Both the position numbers and the translations under genes were made by a program. Under the pieces are notes generated by a model, which saw nothing but the letters and a program-made list of their open reading frames with translations, was not told the origin of the DNA and searched no databases. From the NCBI GenBank assembly GCA_942491465.1, contig CALOBA010000064.1, positions 135,287 through 199,286 on the forward strand: a DNA stretch of 64,000 bases, in the 5' to 3' direction. Below, piece by piece: positions 10,005 to 21,000 of this stretch. The stretch is from CALOBA01 sp942491465. Its GTDB lineage: Bacteria; Pseudomonadota; Gammaproteobacteria; Chromatiales; Chromatiaceae. The first letter of the stretch is position 1. Each line of letters opens with the position of its first letter.

Positions 10005-11918
10005 CTAGAACGGCTGGTAGGCGATGTTGAAGAACAGCTGCGGGTCGTAGCCGGTGCTCGCCTCGGGGCTGCCGATGGGGGTGGCGACGGAGAAGCCCAT
10101 GCGCAGGTTGCGGGTCTGATAACGGGCGCCGAAGCCGACGCCGGTGACGACCTGATGGTCGGTCTCGTTGTTGCGGGCGTTGTTGAGCCAGCCCTCGGCG
10201 AAGTCGACGAACAGCGACAGGCGGATGGCGTCGCCGAGCTTGGTGGGGGCGCCGCAGGAGGCCCACTTGGGCGCATACAGGCAGTTGGGATATTTATCCT
10301 GCAGCTTGTTCAGGAAGGGCACCGGGAACTCCCATTCCAGCGACGCGAAGTAACCCTTGTCGAACAGCCACTCGGCCACCGGGTAGGCGCGCACGCTGTT
10401 CGGGCCGCCGATGGCGAACTGCTCCAGCGGCACCAGGAAGTCATCGGTGTACTGGCCGTTGGCCCGAAACCAGAAGTCGCTGTTCCAGAAGAACGCCTGC
10501 TTGCGGATGATGCCGGCGACCAGTTTGTCGTACTCGGCCCCGGCGCGCTTGCCGTCCTCGCCGATGCGGCTGGACTCGGCGGGATCGGATGCGTCCATGG
10601 AGCCCCATAGGTTCGGGAAGCCGTGGGAGTAGTTGGCAATGAGCCTCAGCTGGTTGGCACGACCCTCGGGGGCGAGCAGGCTGTCGGTGTTGAGATAGTC
10701 GATGCCGATCTCCAGCGGCGCGAGGCGGTCTTCCGAGAGCTGGCTGTTGTTCTGATTGGTGACGGCGTCCTGACGCGAGAAGCGCACCTCGCCGACGAGG
10801 CGATCACGGAAGCTCTGGAAGAAGATGTAGTTCAGGCGGATGTAGGCCTGCTCGGTGGTACCGTCGATGCCGAGATCGGCCAGGTCGGCGCCGATGTCGT
10901 AGGCGCTGCGGCTGGCACCGATGCCGATCCGCAGATCGGGGGTGAAGATCGGGCGCAGGTAGTCGATGTTCCAGTAGAAGTTGTTCTGCGGGTCGAAGGC
11001 GTAGGTCGCCCCGAGCGCGAGCTGGTCGGCGCCGCCGGTGAGGTTGTTCCAGAAGACGTCGGCGCGGGCGCGATACTCACCGGAGTACTGCGAGCCGGCG
11101 TTGTCGCTGGAGAGCACCAGATTGAACGGCAGGGGGTCTTCCTCGACCTGCAGGCGGATGTCGGTCTCGCCGGTCTGCTCGCCGGGGATGAAGGTGATGT
11201 TGGCCTTGCGCTGGGCGAACAGCAGGCCGGGGTAGTCCCAGACGTTGAGCAGCGAGTGGGTCATGGAGTCGCGCGAGACCGGTTCGCCGAGCGCGCTGGC
11301 GAACGGCCACGCCAGCACGTTGGCCTTGTAGCGCTTGTTGCCCTGGACGTCGACCTTGCCGAGCCGGCCGCTGAGGACGTAGATGTTGACGACGCCGCCG
11401 GCGACGGTCTGCGGCGGGACGAAGGCGGTGTCGAGGATGCGGTCCTGGGCCCGGTAGTAGTCGGTCACCCGCACCGCGACGTCTTCCAGATCGAACACCG
11501 ACAGCTCGTTCTGGTAGGTCTCGGTCAGCAGCTTGTCGAGTTCGGCGCTGAGGCGCCAGTCGTTGACGCGCAGGCCGCAGAAGTCGCGGTAGATGACGTC
11601 GGCGCAGCCCGCGGGGGCGTCGCCACGGGGCTCCAGCCGGGTCACGATGAAGCGCTTGACGCTGACCCGGGTCTCGTCCGGCAGCCGATCGCGCCGCGGG
11701 GCGACGTCGAGGGCGTCGAGGGATTGGTCGGGCTCTGCAAGCGGCACATCCAGCGCCGGCGCACCATCCATGCCGCGCGGACCGAGCGGTTCGGCAATCC
11801 CCCCCTGTTGTGCCGTAGCGACAGTGGCGCACAAGGCCGAAGACAGCAGGCTTGCCGCTATCGCCAAGCGTCTCGCGCGGGCCGCTCCGGCAGGCTTGAT
11901 TCGGGTTACTCCGGACAT
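10005..11918 (-). CDS. TpsB outer-membrane transporter (FhaC/ShlB/HecB family)
   Basis: Outer-membrane pore that exports the TpsA exoprotein. I chose the ATG at 11918 (637 aa) because GGGAGA precedes it and it opens a clear signal peptide, IAASLLSSALCATVATAQ. The longer frame from 12050 adds an unlikely leader. After a linker, a POTRA-type domain begins near VSVKRFIVTRLEP, including GRLGKVDVQGNKRYK. The beta-barrel follows, with typical strands and an IGGPNSVRAYP segment. The chain ends in aromatic F, as expected of an Omp85-superfamily barrel. It starts the minus-strand locus tpsB - DUF115-like - tpsA. Confidence 0.93.
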   Translation of the reverse strand: MSGVTRIKPAGAARARRLAIAASLLSSALCATVATAQQGGIAEPLGPRGMDGAPALDVPLAEPDQSLDALDVAPRRDRLPDETRVSVKRFIVTRLEPRGDAPAGCADVIYRDFCGLRVNDWRLSAELDKLLTETYQNELSVFDLEDVAVRVTDYYRAQDRILDTAFVPPQTVAGGVVNIYVLSGRLGKVDVQGNKRYKANVLAWPFASALGEPVSRDSMTHSLLNVWDYPGLLFAQRKANITFIPGEQTGETDIRLQVEEDPLPFNLVLSSDNAGSQYSGEYRARADVFWNNLTGGADQLALGATYAFDPQNNFYWNIDYLRPIFTPDLRIGIGASRSAYDIGADLADLGIDGTTEQAYIRLNYIFFQSFRDRLVGEVRFSRQDAVTNQNNSQLSEDRLAPLEIGIDYLNTDSLLAPEGRANQLRLIANYSHGFPNLWGSMDASDPAESSRIGEDGKRAGAEYDKLVAGIIRKQAFFWNSDFWFRANGQYTDDFLVPLEQFAIGGPNSVRAYPVAEWLFDKGYFASLEWEFPVPFLNKLQDKYPNCLYAPKWASCGAPTKLGDAIRLSLFVDFAEGWLNNARNNETDHQVVTGVGFGARYQTRNLRMGFSVATPIGSPEASTGYDPQLFFNIAYQPF

Positions 11919-12321
11919 CGATTTGCTCTCCCGGTCTCCATATGCAAGGCTGTCGGCGGCACAGCCATGGCCCGGCGCCCAGACGCGACCTTGCCGCCGC
12001 AGGTAAAATGATGTTGTTTCAGCGCAGTATAGCGGCACCAAATCGATCACACAACGGCAGATGTTGCGCGCGCAACAGGAGTGTGTCGGCCGCGCAACAG
12101 CTATGAACCTGGGAGCCGGGCTATCTTAATGGTAAGCGAACCATCGCCGCACCGTCGGTCACGGCCTGAAACGCCCTCGCACCGGCCGTTCACGGCCGTT
12201 GGCGAAAGCCACCTAGGCGAAAGCCGGGGCAGGTGTTAGGATTCGCGCTCCGGGTAGAGAAGCGGCCCTCGGCAACCCTTGCGAGCCCACCCCCGCCGCA
12301 GCAACTGGAGCCGGCTTGGCG
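11919..12321. promoter_or_regulatory. Divergent intergenic region between tpsB and the T6SS locus
   Basis: About 400 bp separate the divergent tpsB and tagH genes, so promoters for both loci should lie here. The stretch around 12000-12130 is less GC-rich than its surroundings, for example AAAATGATGTTG near 12006. I could not assign a confident -35/-10 pair. No gene is supported inside it. Confidence 0.4.
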
Positions 12322-14412
12322 ATGAAATTGCGACTCTCTGTCACCACGGGCAACAACGCCTTTTCCGATCACCGAGAGAGCCACGAGTTCACCGAGCTCG
12401 GAGGTACCATCGGTCGTGCCAGCCGCAACGATTGGGTCATTCCCGACCCGACGCGCGTGGTCTCCGGCACCCACGCCCAAGTCGACTATGTGGACGGCCA
12501 GTTTCAGCTGACCGATACCAGCACCAACGGCGTCTACGTCAACGGCTCCGATCTCGCCCTGGGGCGCGACAGCAGCATCCCGCTGTCCAACGGCGATCGG
12601 TTCCAGATCGGCGACTTCGAGATCGCCGTCGCCGTCGAGGAGGACGATGCGGCCACCGACGCCGCCCAAGCCGCCGACGCCGGCCTGCCGCCTTGGCCGA
12701 TCGAGGACGCCGGCGACTCCCCCGCGCCGGTGTTGCCCGACAATTTTGGTCAGCAGCCGGCCTACTGGGGCGAGACCCAGTCCGACCAAGTCCCCGACCT
12801 CTACGGACACGTCGCTGATCTGGGCAGCGTCGGGGTCGCGGCAACCGCCGCCGACGCGGACCAGTGGGACTTCAGCAGCATCGGGCAGGATGCCGGCGGT
12901 GCTCCACCGGCCGACAGCCAAGCATCCGGTGACGCCCTTCCCGACGACCTCTGGTCAACCGACCCTGCCGCCGCGGGCATGGAACCGGCCGATCCGATCT
13001 CGGAGCCGAGCGCCCCACTGACCGAACAGCCATCGGAACAGATCCCCACCGACTTCGACGCGGACAAGGGGTCGGCGCCGGCCGCTGCCCCGGAAGCTCC
13101 CGAGCAAACGGGGCCGCGTCCCGCCAGTGGCCCGCCGCAGACCCCGCCGCGGCAGGACATGACCGATGCCTTGAGCATCTGGTCAACGATGGACCCCATG
13201 CCGCCGGATGGCGCACTCCCGGCGCCGTCGGCACCGCCGCCGAGACCATCCGCATCGCATCCCGGTGCAGGCTACGACCTGAGCACCGGCCAGCGACCCG
13301 CCACCCCGCAGTCGTTGGAGACTCCCGGCAGGCCGCAGGACGCGGCGCCCGCATCGGAGCCTCTCGACTTCGAGCTGCCGGACTTGGGTGCGGTCCCGAC
13401 GGCGGCGCCGTCGGCCTCCGGCGCAGCCCAAGCCGATGCCGAGCAGGAGCCCGCCGACCCGGACGAAACCGCCCCATATGGCCGCGATGAGGCGTCCGGC
13501 CAAAAGCCGGTGCAGCCGCCGATCACGGCGGACGCCCAGGCACCGACACCGCCCCAAGACGCTCCGCCGGCGCCCGCCGCGCCGCCGCGGCCAGCCGCAG
13601 CGCAGGCGGCGCAGCCCGCGTTCGTCTCGCAACCCCCGCAACGGCCGCCGGAGCCCGGCCCGGACAGGTCGAGCCCGCCCCCGGGGTTGATGCCGCCGCA
13701 GCCGGCCTGGCCGCGCGCGGCACCGCCGCAGCGACCTGCCGCCCCCCAGCCGCCCGGCCCGGCAACGGCGCCGCCGCAGCGATCGGCCCCGGTTGCCGAC
13801 GCCGCGGTCGGTATGGAGGCCGCCCTGGCCGAACTCCTCAAGGGCGCCGGCGTCCCCGGATTGGCGGTCCCGCACGGTGCGTCGCCGGAGACCTTCCGGG
13901 CCATCGGCGAGCTGCTGGCGCTCTACGCCGGGGGCACGGCGGAGCTGCTCGGGGTGATCGGCAGCATCAAGAACACCTTCCGTATCAATCAGACGCAGAT
14001 CCAGCAGCGCGACAACAACCCGCTGCGCTGGGTGGCGACGCCCCGCGAGGCGGTCAAGCGCCTGCTGGCGCCGGAAGACGACGGCTACCTCGCCCCAAGG
14101 GAGGCGGTCAGCGATGCGCTGGCGAGCATCAAGGCCCACCAGATGGGCTCGATCCACGGCATGCAGGAGGCCTTCAAGGAGTTCCTCAACGACCTGGAGC
14201 CCGAAGAGCTGAAAAGCAGCTTCGACCGACAGGGCCGGCCGGGACCGCTGGCGAACAAGGGCGCCTGGTACTGGGCGAGATATGCCGACTTTCACCGGCG
14301 ACTGCTCGACGATGCGCAAAACAACGTCCTCGACCTCATCGGCAGCACCTTCTCCACCGCCTACGAGCAGCAGGTCCAGAACGTGCGCAAGCAGAGCAAC
14401 GGCCATGGTTGA
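12322..14412 (+). CDS. tagH: T6SS FHA-domain protein TagH (ImpI/Fha)
   Basis: Phosphothreonine-binding scaffold of threonine-phosphorylation-regulated T6SS; in the known system (Fha1 of Pseudomonas) it is activated by PpkA and reset by PppA, both encoded downstream here. An FHA domain occupies about residues 1-100, with GRASRNDWVIPD, the SGTHAQVDY loop and DTSTNGVYVNG. A very long Pro/Ala-rich linker covers about 110-490. The C-terminal TagH domain (about 500-690) contains QQRDNNPLRW and YLAPREAVSDA. A TTG at 12316 is an alternative start with better GGAG spacing; I chose the ATG at 12322. First gene of the T6SS locus; tssJ follows after 57 bp. Confidence 0.9.
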   Translation: MKLRLSVTTGNNAFSDHRESHEFTELGGTIGRASRNDWVIPDPTRVVSGTHAQVDYVDGQFQLTDTSTNGVYVNGSDLALGRDSSIPLSNGDRFQIGDFEIAVAVEEDDAATDAAQAADAGLPPWPIEDAGDSPAPVLPDNFGQQPAYWGETQSDQVPDLYGHVADLGSVGVAATAADADQWDFSSIGQDAGGAPPADSQASGDALPDDLWSTDPAAAGMEPADPISEPSAPLTEQPSEQIPTDFDADKGSAPAAAPEAPEQTGPRPASGPPQTPPRQDMTDALSIWSTMDPMPPDGALPAPSAPPPRPSASHPGAGYDLSTGQRPATPQSLETPGRPQDAAPASEPLDFELPDLGAVPTAAPSASGAAQADAEQEPADPDETAPYGRDEASGQKPVQPPITADAQAPTPPQDAPPAPAAPPRPAAAQAAQPAFVSQPPQRPPEPGPDRSSPPPGLMPPQPAWPRAAPPQRPAAPQPPGPATAPPQRSAPVADAAVGMEAALAELLKGAGVPGLAVPHGASPETFRAIGELLALYAGGTAELLGVIGSIKNTFRINQTQIQQRDNNPLRWVATPREAVKRLLAPEDDGYLAPREAVSDALASIKAHQMGSIHGMQEAFKEFLNDLEPEELKSSFDRQGRPGPLANKGAWYWARYADFHRRLLDDAQNNVLDLIGSTFSTAYEQQVQNVRKQSNGHG

Positions 14413-14469
14413 CGGGCCCACGATCATCATTCCCGCGCGCCAACCCAAGCGTCACACCAGGAGCAGCAC

Positions 14470-15042
14470 ATGACGAGAGTATCGCCCGCCGACGCGGCCT
14501 CCCGGCGGAGCCGTCAACACCATGCGACGCCGGCCGCTCGCGCGCGCTGGTCCCGTGTCGCCGCGACCGCGCTGCTGCTGGTACTCGCGCTCGCCGGCTG
14601 CGGCGGCGGCAAGGTGCCGGAGATCAAGATTCCGGAGCCGGAGCCACCACCGCCGCCCACGCGACTCGTCCTCGACATTCAGGCTTCGTCACGCCTGAAC
14701 CCGAACCCGAACGGCAACCCGGCCCCCTTGGTGGTGCGTATCTACGAACTCGCGGAGACCGGCCGCTTTACCGGCACCGGCTTCCATCCGCTCTATCAGG
14801 ACGACCGCTCCGCCCTGGGCGGCGATATGCTCGGTCGCGAGGAGCTGCGCCTGCGCCCCGGGGCGCAGCAGACGCTGGAGAAGACCCTCAACCCGACCAC
14901 AAGCGCCATCGGCGTCCTGGCCGCGTACCGCAGTCTCGACGGCATACGCTGGCGCGCCGTCGTCCCGGTCATTGCCGAGACCGACAACCGGCTGACGCTG
15001 ACGCTGGGCGCCAGCGCGCTGAAGCTGGCACCGACCGAATAA
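14470..15042 (+). CDS. tssJ: T6SS outer-membrane lipoprotein TssJ
   Basis: A 190-aa lipoprotein that anchors the TssLM membrane complex to the outer membrane. The signal sequence is basic and unusually long, then ends in the lipobox LALAGC with the acylated Cys at about residue 44. A Pro-rich segment follows, then a small beta-sandwich domain with the TssJ features PAPLVVRIYELAE and the loop GREELRLRPG. The ATG at 14470 is preceded by AGGAGC. It lies between tagH and tssK as in many T6SS operons. Confidence 0.9.
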   Translation: MTRVSPADAASRRSRQHHATPAARARWSRVAATALLLVLALAGCGGGKVPEIKIPEPEPPPPPTRLVLDIQASSRLNPNPNGNPAPLVVRIYELAETGRFTGTGFHPLYQDDRSALGGDMLGREELRLRPGAQQTLEKTLNPTTSAIGVLAAYRSLDGIRWRAVVPVIAETDNRLTLTLGASALKLAPTE

Positions 15043-15103
15043 TCGCCGAGCCCGGGCCGCCAAGCCCGGCAGCCGGCCCACTTAGCCCGTTGGAGGGCGC
15101 CCG

Positions 15104-16453
15104 ATGGCAACCGACAGCTCCAGCTCGAACAGCAGCCGCGTGGTCTGGAAGGAAGGCACCTTCCTGCGCCCCCATCATTTTCAGCAGCACGACCGCTTCT
15201 TCGAGACGCTGATCGAGGCCCGCTCCCAGCCGCTGCGCCCCTACCCCTGGGGCCTCACCGAGTTGGAGTACGACCGCGACTTTCTGCTCCAGGGCAAGCT
15301 GCGGCTGACCCATTGCCGCGGGATTTTTCCCGACGGCACACCCTTCGCCGTCCCGTCCGAGGACAACGAGCCGCAGATCATCGACATCCCCGCGGAGGCG
15401 AAGTCGGCCCTGGTCTATCTGACCCTGCCCGCGCGGCGCACCGGCGGCGAGATCTTTACCGACAGCGACGACCCGGAGCTGCCGGTGCGCTACCTGACCG
15501 CGGAAGCAACGGTCGACGACAACAACGCCGAGTCCCACAGCAATGCCCGGGTGCTGACCGGGCGCCGACGGCTGCACCTGCGCCTGGAAGGGGCCGATCT
15601 CGGGGCCTACACGGCCCTGCCGCTGCTGCGCATCCGCGACGTGGGCGCCAACAAGAACGTCAGCATCGACGAGAGCTTCATCCCGCCCTGCCTCGATTGT
15701 CGCTCGATCCCCCGGCTCGACGGCTTCATCAAAGAGATCCAGGGCCTCCTGCAGCACCGTGCCGAGGCCCTCTCCGGCCGTCTGGTCGGCGGCGGCGGTA
15801 CCGCCGAGATCGCCGATCTGCTGCTGCTGCAGTCGGTCAATCAGTACGAGCCGTTGTTCGCCCACCTGGCGGCGATGGACGGCCTGCACCCGGAGATGTT
15901 CTTTCGCGCGGCGCTGCAATGCGGCGGATCGCTGGCGACCTTCTCCAGCAAGGTGCGCCGCCCCACGCGCGTCCCTGCCTACCGGCATCATGACCTACAG
16001 AGCTGCTTCGACCCGCTGATGGCAGCCCTGCGCGACTACCTCAGCATGGTCATCGAGCGCAACGTGGTGCAGATCCCGTTGAAGGACGCCGGCCATGGCG
16101 TGCGCGTCGGCATCCCACCGGATCGCAGCCTGATCGACAAGGCGGTGTTCATCCTCGCGGCCAAGGCCAGCATGAACAGTGATACGCTGCGCCAGAGCTT
16201 CCCCGCCAATGTCAAGATCGGCCCGGTGGAGCGCATTGCCCAGCTGGTGAACCTGCAGCTTCGCGGCGTGCCCATCCGGCCGCTGGCCGTGGCCCCGCGG
16301 CAGCTGCCGTTCCATCAAGGCTTCGCCTACTTCGAGTTGGATAAGAACAACGAGATCTGGGGCACACTGAAGAATTCCGGCGGCATCGGTATCTTCGCGG
16401 GCTCCGCCTACCCCAGCCTCGAGCTGGAGCTGTGGGCGATCAAGAGCGAATGA
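15104..16453 (+). CDS. tssK: T6SS baseplate protein TssK
   Basis: A 449-aa TssK, the trimeric connector between the T6SS baseplate and the TssLM membrane complex. The family N-terminus is clear: VVWKEGTFLRPHHFQQHDRF at about residues 11-30. The length is normal for TssK. GGAGG lies 7 bases before the ATG. Its presence shows that a baseplate interface is expected, yet the TssE/F/G baseplate partners are not encoded in this window. Confidence 0.95.
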   Translation: MATDSSSSNSSRVVWKEGTFLRPHHFQQHDRFFETLIEARSQPLRPYPWGLTELEYDRDFLLQGKLRLTHCRGIFPDGTPFAVPSEDNEPQIIDIPAEAKSALVYLTLPARRTGGEIFTDSDDPELPVRYLTAEATVDDNNAESHSNARVLTGRRRLHLRLEGADLGAYTALPLLRIRDVGANKNVSIDESFIPPCLDCRSIPRLDGFIKEIQGLLQHRAEALSGRLVGGGGTAEIADLLLLQSVNQYEPLFAHLAAMDGLHPEMFFRAALQCGGSLATFSSKVRRPTRVPAYRHHDLQSCFDPLMAALRDYLSMVIERNVVQIPLKDAGHGVRVGIPPDRSLIDKAVFILAAKASMNSDTLRQSFPANVKIGPVERIAQLVNLQLRGVPIRPLAVAPRQLPFHQGFAYFELDKNNEIWGTLKNSGGIGIFAGSAYPSLELELWAIKSE

Positions 16454-16482
16454 CCGGCGCGCGTAACGAAGGAGCACCCTAG

Positions 16483-17985
16483 GTGACAGATCCCAACGAA
16501 CCCCGCTGGCAGGCCGACGACGAAGACAAGACCGTCGTGGTCCCCACCCCCGGTGGCCGACGCGCCGCCCAGCCGACCCCGAGCGCCGCGCCGCCGGTGA
16601 TCCCGCCGCGACCGAACGTCTCCAGCGACTACGAGCCGCCGGAGCGCTTCGAGCCGCGCGGCCCCGGTCCGATGGTGACCGGAACCGGCGTCAACCCGCT
16701 GGTCGCCACCGCAAGCCCGCTGTTGACCCTGGTCGCCACGCTGCAGAAGACCGAACGGCTGGCCGACCCCATGGGCCTGCGCGCACAAATCGTGCGCCAG
16801 ATGCGCGAACTCGGCGTGAACACCCAGCACACGCGCCAGACCCCGGAGACGCTGAAGGCCGCGAGCTACTGCATGTGCACGGCCATCGACGAGGCGGTGC
16901 TGCGCACCCCTTGGGGCGCGAACAGCGAGTGGCGCAAGCTCAGTCTGCTGCGCGAGCTGCATGGGGATGCCTGGGGCGGCGAGAAGTTCTTCGAGATCCT
17001 GCAGAGCCGCATGCAGGACCCGGGGCCGAACATCGACCTGCTCGAGCTGCTCTACATCTGCATCGCCCTGGGCTTCCAGGGCAAGTACGTCATGCTCGAC
17101 GACGGCAAGACCAAGCTCGAGCGCAAGGCCGAGGAGCTCTACGACCTCATCCGCCGCCAGCGCGGCGATACCGAGCGCGACCTCTCCCCGCACTGGGAGA
17201 ACGAGGAGGAGGCGCGCATCAACCTGGATCATCCGGTACCGATCTGGGTGGTGGCCGCCGTCGCCATCGCGCTGCTGCTGACCACCTACCTCGGCTTCCG
17301 CTACTTCCTCGCCAACGCATCGGCCCCGGCCCTGGACCAGTTCGCCGAATTCGGGACCGCGCCGCCACAGCCCGATATCGAGCCGCCGCCGCCGAAGCCC
17401 GAGCCGACGCCGGTGGTCCTGCTCGACCCGTCCACCGGCGAGCGCCGGGAGATCATCCCGCTCGGCGCGCCCGAGCCGCCGCTGATCGAGCCGCCGCCGC
17501 CCCCCGCGGTGGACATCGCCGACGAGGTCACCGGCTATCTGCAGGGCAAGGTCGACGACGGCGTGTTGAGCGTGGAGGATTCGGCCACGCATACCATGCT
17601 GCGCATCACCGCACCGCAAGGCCAGTCGCTGTTTGCATCGGGCAGCGACAACATCGCCCCGAAGTTCCTCGATGTGATCGTGCAGATCCGCGAGGCGTTG
17701 GCGCTGAACCAGCCCAACATCAGCGGCGACATCATCGTCGTCGGCCATACCGACAACATCCCGATCCGGCGCTCGCTGCGATTCCAGGACAACTACGACC
17801 TGTCGCTCGCCCGTGCCGCCAGCGTCGCCAAGGTCCTGCTGGAAGAACCCGGCATCACCAGTACCGTCGAGAAGGTCGGCAAGGGTGCCAGTGAGCCGGT
17901 GGGCGGGGGCAGCCCGGGGGCCGGCAACCGCACCCGCGAGCAGCGGGCCAAGAACCGCCGCGTCGAGATCCTGATCGAGAAATAG
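16483..17985 (+). CDS. tssL: T6SS inner-membrane protein TssL fused to an OmpA domain
   Basis: A 500-aa DotU/IcmH-type protein with a C-terminal OmpA-like peptidoglycan-binding domain. The Pro-rich N-terminus (about 1-75) is followed by the DotU cytoplasmic domain (about 85-245), which contains CMCTAIDEAVL. One transmembrane helix, IWVVAAVAIALLLTTYLGF, lies at about 254-272. A Pro-rich linker leads to the OmpA domain (about 365-500) with GHTDNIPI, NYDLSLARA and the closing NRRVEI. The GTG start is 8 bases after GGAG. The extended form that clamps the complex to the cell wall is a known TssL variant. Confidence 0.95.
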   Translation: MTDPNEPRWQADDEDKTVVVPTPGGRRAAQPTPSAAPPVIPPRPNVSSDYEPPERFEPRGPGPMVTGTGVNPLVATASPLLTLVATLQKTERLADPMGLRAQIVRQMRELGVNTQHTRQTPETLKAASYCMCTAIDEAVLRTPWGANSEWRKLSLLRELHGDAWGGEKFFEILQSRMQDPGPNIDLLELLYICIALGFQGKYVMLDDGKTKLERKAEELYDLIRRQRGDTERDLSPHWENEEEARINLDHPVPIWVVAAVAIALLLTTYLGFRYFLANASAPALDQFAEFGTAPPQPDIEPPPPKPEPTPVVLLDPSTGERREIIPLGAPEPPLIEPPPPPAVDIADEVTGYLQGKVDDGVLSVEDSATHTMLRITAPQGQSLFASGSDNIAPKFLDVIVQIREALALNQPNISGDIIVVGHTDNIPIRRSLRFQDNYDLSLARAASVAKVLLEEPGITSTVEKVGKGASEPVGGGSPGAGNRTREQRAKNRRVEILIEK

Positions 17986-18069
17986 CGCCGAGCCGATCGC
18001 CGCCCATCGGGCCCGGGGCGCAGCACGCCCCGGCCCTTGCGGCGACCGCCTCGACCGAGGAGCACCACC

Positions 18070-21000
18070 GTGAAGCGATACCTCGCCATCTTTAAAAAAC
18101 GCTGGTTCTGGCAGCTGTTCGGGCTGCTGGTACTGGGTCTGCTGATCTGGTTCGTCGGACCGATGATCAGCATCGGCTCTTGGGCGCCGCTGGCCGGGTT
18201 GTGGCCGCGGATCACCCTCATCACGGTGCTGCTGCTGATCCTGATCGGCACCTGGCTGTGGAAGCGCTGGCGCGCAAACAAGGCGGCCAAGGGTATCGAG
18301 GAGGGCCTGGGCGCCCTCGGCGACGACGCCCCCGGTGACGCCTCGGCCGAGGAGCTGGAGATCATTCAACAGCGCTTCAGCGACGCCATGGAGCTGCTGA
18401 AGAAGACCCGCAAGGGCAAGCGCGACTTGAGCGAGCGCTGGCTCTACGAGCTGCCCTGGTATCTGATCATCGGCCCGCCCGGCTGCGGCAAGACCACGCT
18501 GTTGGCCAACTCGGACCTGGAGTTCCCGCTGGAGGGTGAGTTCGGCAAGCAGCCGGTCGCCGGCGTCGGCGGCACCCGCAACTGCGACTGGACCTTCACC
18601 AACGACGCCATTCTGCTCGACACCGCGGGCCGTTACACCACCCAGGACAGCCATCAGGAGACCGATCGCGGGGCCTGGGAGGGCTTCCTCGATCTGCTCA
18701 AGAAGTTCCGCCCGCGCCGACCCATCAACGGCGTGCTGGTGGCCATGAGCCTGCAGGACCTGATCCGCCAGTCGGAGCCCGAGCGCCGGGATCAGGCCAT
18801 GGCCATCCGCAGCCGCATCATCGAGCTGTCGGAGCGGCTGAAGGTGCGCTTCCCGGTCTACCTGCTGATCACCAAGTGCGACCTGGTGGCCGGCTTTGCC
18901 GAATTCTTCGAGGACATGGGCAAGGAGGAACGCGCCCAGGTCTGGGGCTTCACCTTCCAGCTCGCCGACGCCAGCGCCGGCGTGGACGTGACCGAGCGCG
19001 CCATCGAAGAGATCGAGCTGCTGATCAACCGGATGAACGATCAGGTCTGCGAGCGGATGAACAAAGAGCGCCAGCTCGATCGACGCACCCGCATCTTCGG
19101 CTTCCCGCAGCAGATGGCCAGCCTGCGCGGTACCATCGGCGACTTCATCCGCTTCGCGTTCAAGCCCAACCGGTTCCAACCGCCTCCGCTGCTGCGCGGC
19201 GTCTACTTCACCAGCGGCACCCAGGAGGGTACGCCGGTGGACCGGCTGATGCGCGACCTGGCCAACAGCTACGGAATCGATCGCGGCGCCCCGGTCAAGC
19301 CCGGCGGTGCCTCGGGACGCAGCTACTTCATCAACCGGCTGTTCCGCCGCATCATCTTCCCCGAGGCCAATCTGGTCGGCACCGACCCGCGCAGCGAGCG
19401 CCGCCGCCGCTGGCTGCGGCGCGGGGCCTTCGCCTCGATCACGCTGTTCAGCGTGGCCCTGGTCATGGGCTGGATGTGGAGCTTCTCGCAGAATCAGACC
19501 GCCGCTCGCGACGTACACAACAACGCGCAGAACTTCTCCAAGGACGTCGACGAGATGGACATGAACAGCACCGACTTCGCGGCGCTGCTCGGCCCCCTCG
19601 AGGAGCTGAAGACCGGCGCCGATCGCTTCCCGGACAAGCCGCCGATGTCCATGCGTCTCGGCCTCTATCAGGGCCCCCGCGTGGCCCCCACCGCCGAAGA
19701 CGCCTACGAGCGCGTCCTACGTACCTGGCTGCTGGCCGCCGTCGGCGAGCGTCTGCGCGATCTGGTGCGGGTGCAATCGCCGCCGGCGGAACTCGCCCGG
19801 CGACTGAAGGCCTACTTGATGCTGGGCTACCCCGAGCGGCTTGAGGGCGATCATCTGCGCGCAGTCATGTACGAGGACTGGGGACAGCAGTTCATCAACG
19901 AGCTGAACGTCGCCGACCAGCTCGACGGGCATTTGGCGCGCATGATCGAGGCCGGCTACGAGCCGCTGCCGCTGGACGAGGGGCTGATTCGCGAGGCCCG
20001 CGACCGCCTGGCCCAGGTCGAACAATGGCAGGTGATCTACGGTCAGATCCAGGCCAAGGCCGCCGAGGACAGTCGCAACGACTACGAGCTGCGGGACCTG
20101 ATCGGCCGCAAGGGCGATACCGTCTTCGTCAGCTCTCAAGGCGAACTCGACACCCATGTGGTCTCGGTGCTGTACACGATCAACGGCTACACCAACATCT
20201 TCCTGCCCGAGAGCAAGCGCCTCATCGAGCAGGTCGGCGAGGACGCCTGGGTCTACGGCATCCCCGACGACGAGCAGAAGCAACACAAGGCCGATCTGGT
20301 GGAGGAGGTCTCCAATCGCTACGCGAGCGACTACATCGAGACTTGGCGCAATGTGCTCGACGGGCTGAGCGTGCGCTCGGCCGACGACATCTATCAGCTG
20401 GTGGAGCTGGTCGACGAGGCGTCCGGCCCCACCTCGCCGGTGCGCGAGGTCCTGACCAAGGTCGCGAAGGAGACCCAGCCCGGCACCGCCGGCACCAAGC
20501 GCCTGGCCGCCGGCGACGCCGCCCAGGCCGCGGGCTCCGCGGTCGAGGTGGCCGCGCAGATGAACACCAGCGTGCAGGTCGCCCGTCAGCGCGTACTCAA
20601 GCTGCAGCGCGCCGCGAACCAGGCCGGCGTCGAGACCGACCTGTTCGGCGGCAGCCAAAACAGCGTCATGATGCGCGTGGATACACGCTTCCGTGATCTG
20701 CACGAACTGGCCGAGAAGCCGCGCGAGGACGAGCCCTCGGACCTGGATCAGCTGCTGTTGGATCTCACCGAGCTGTATGATTTCCTGCGCAAGTTCACCG
20801 CCGCCGGCAGCCCGGATGATGCCGCACGCAGCAAGCTCCAAGAGCTGCTGCAAGGGGCCGGCAGCCCGTCGGAGTCCCTGCTGCGGCAGGCCGACGACCT
20901 GCCGAGCCCGCTGCGGGCCTGGATACTGGCGCTGAGCAACGGCGGTGCCCAGGCCTTCGGCAAGCTGGCCCAGAAGGGGCTCGAAGAGCGCTGGCGCGAC

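Noticed and set aside
16408..19518. A 1036-codon minus-strand ORF
   Set aside because: It lies opposite tssL and tssM, which have clear motifs and ribosome binding sites; the antisense translation has no family features.
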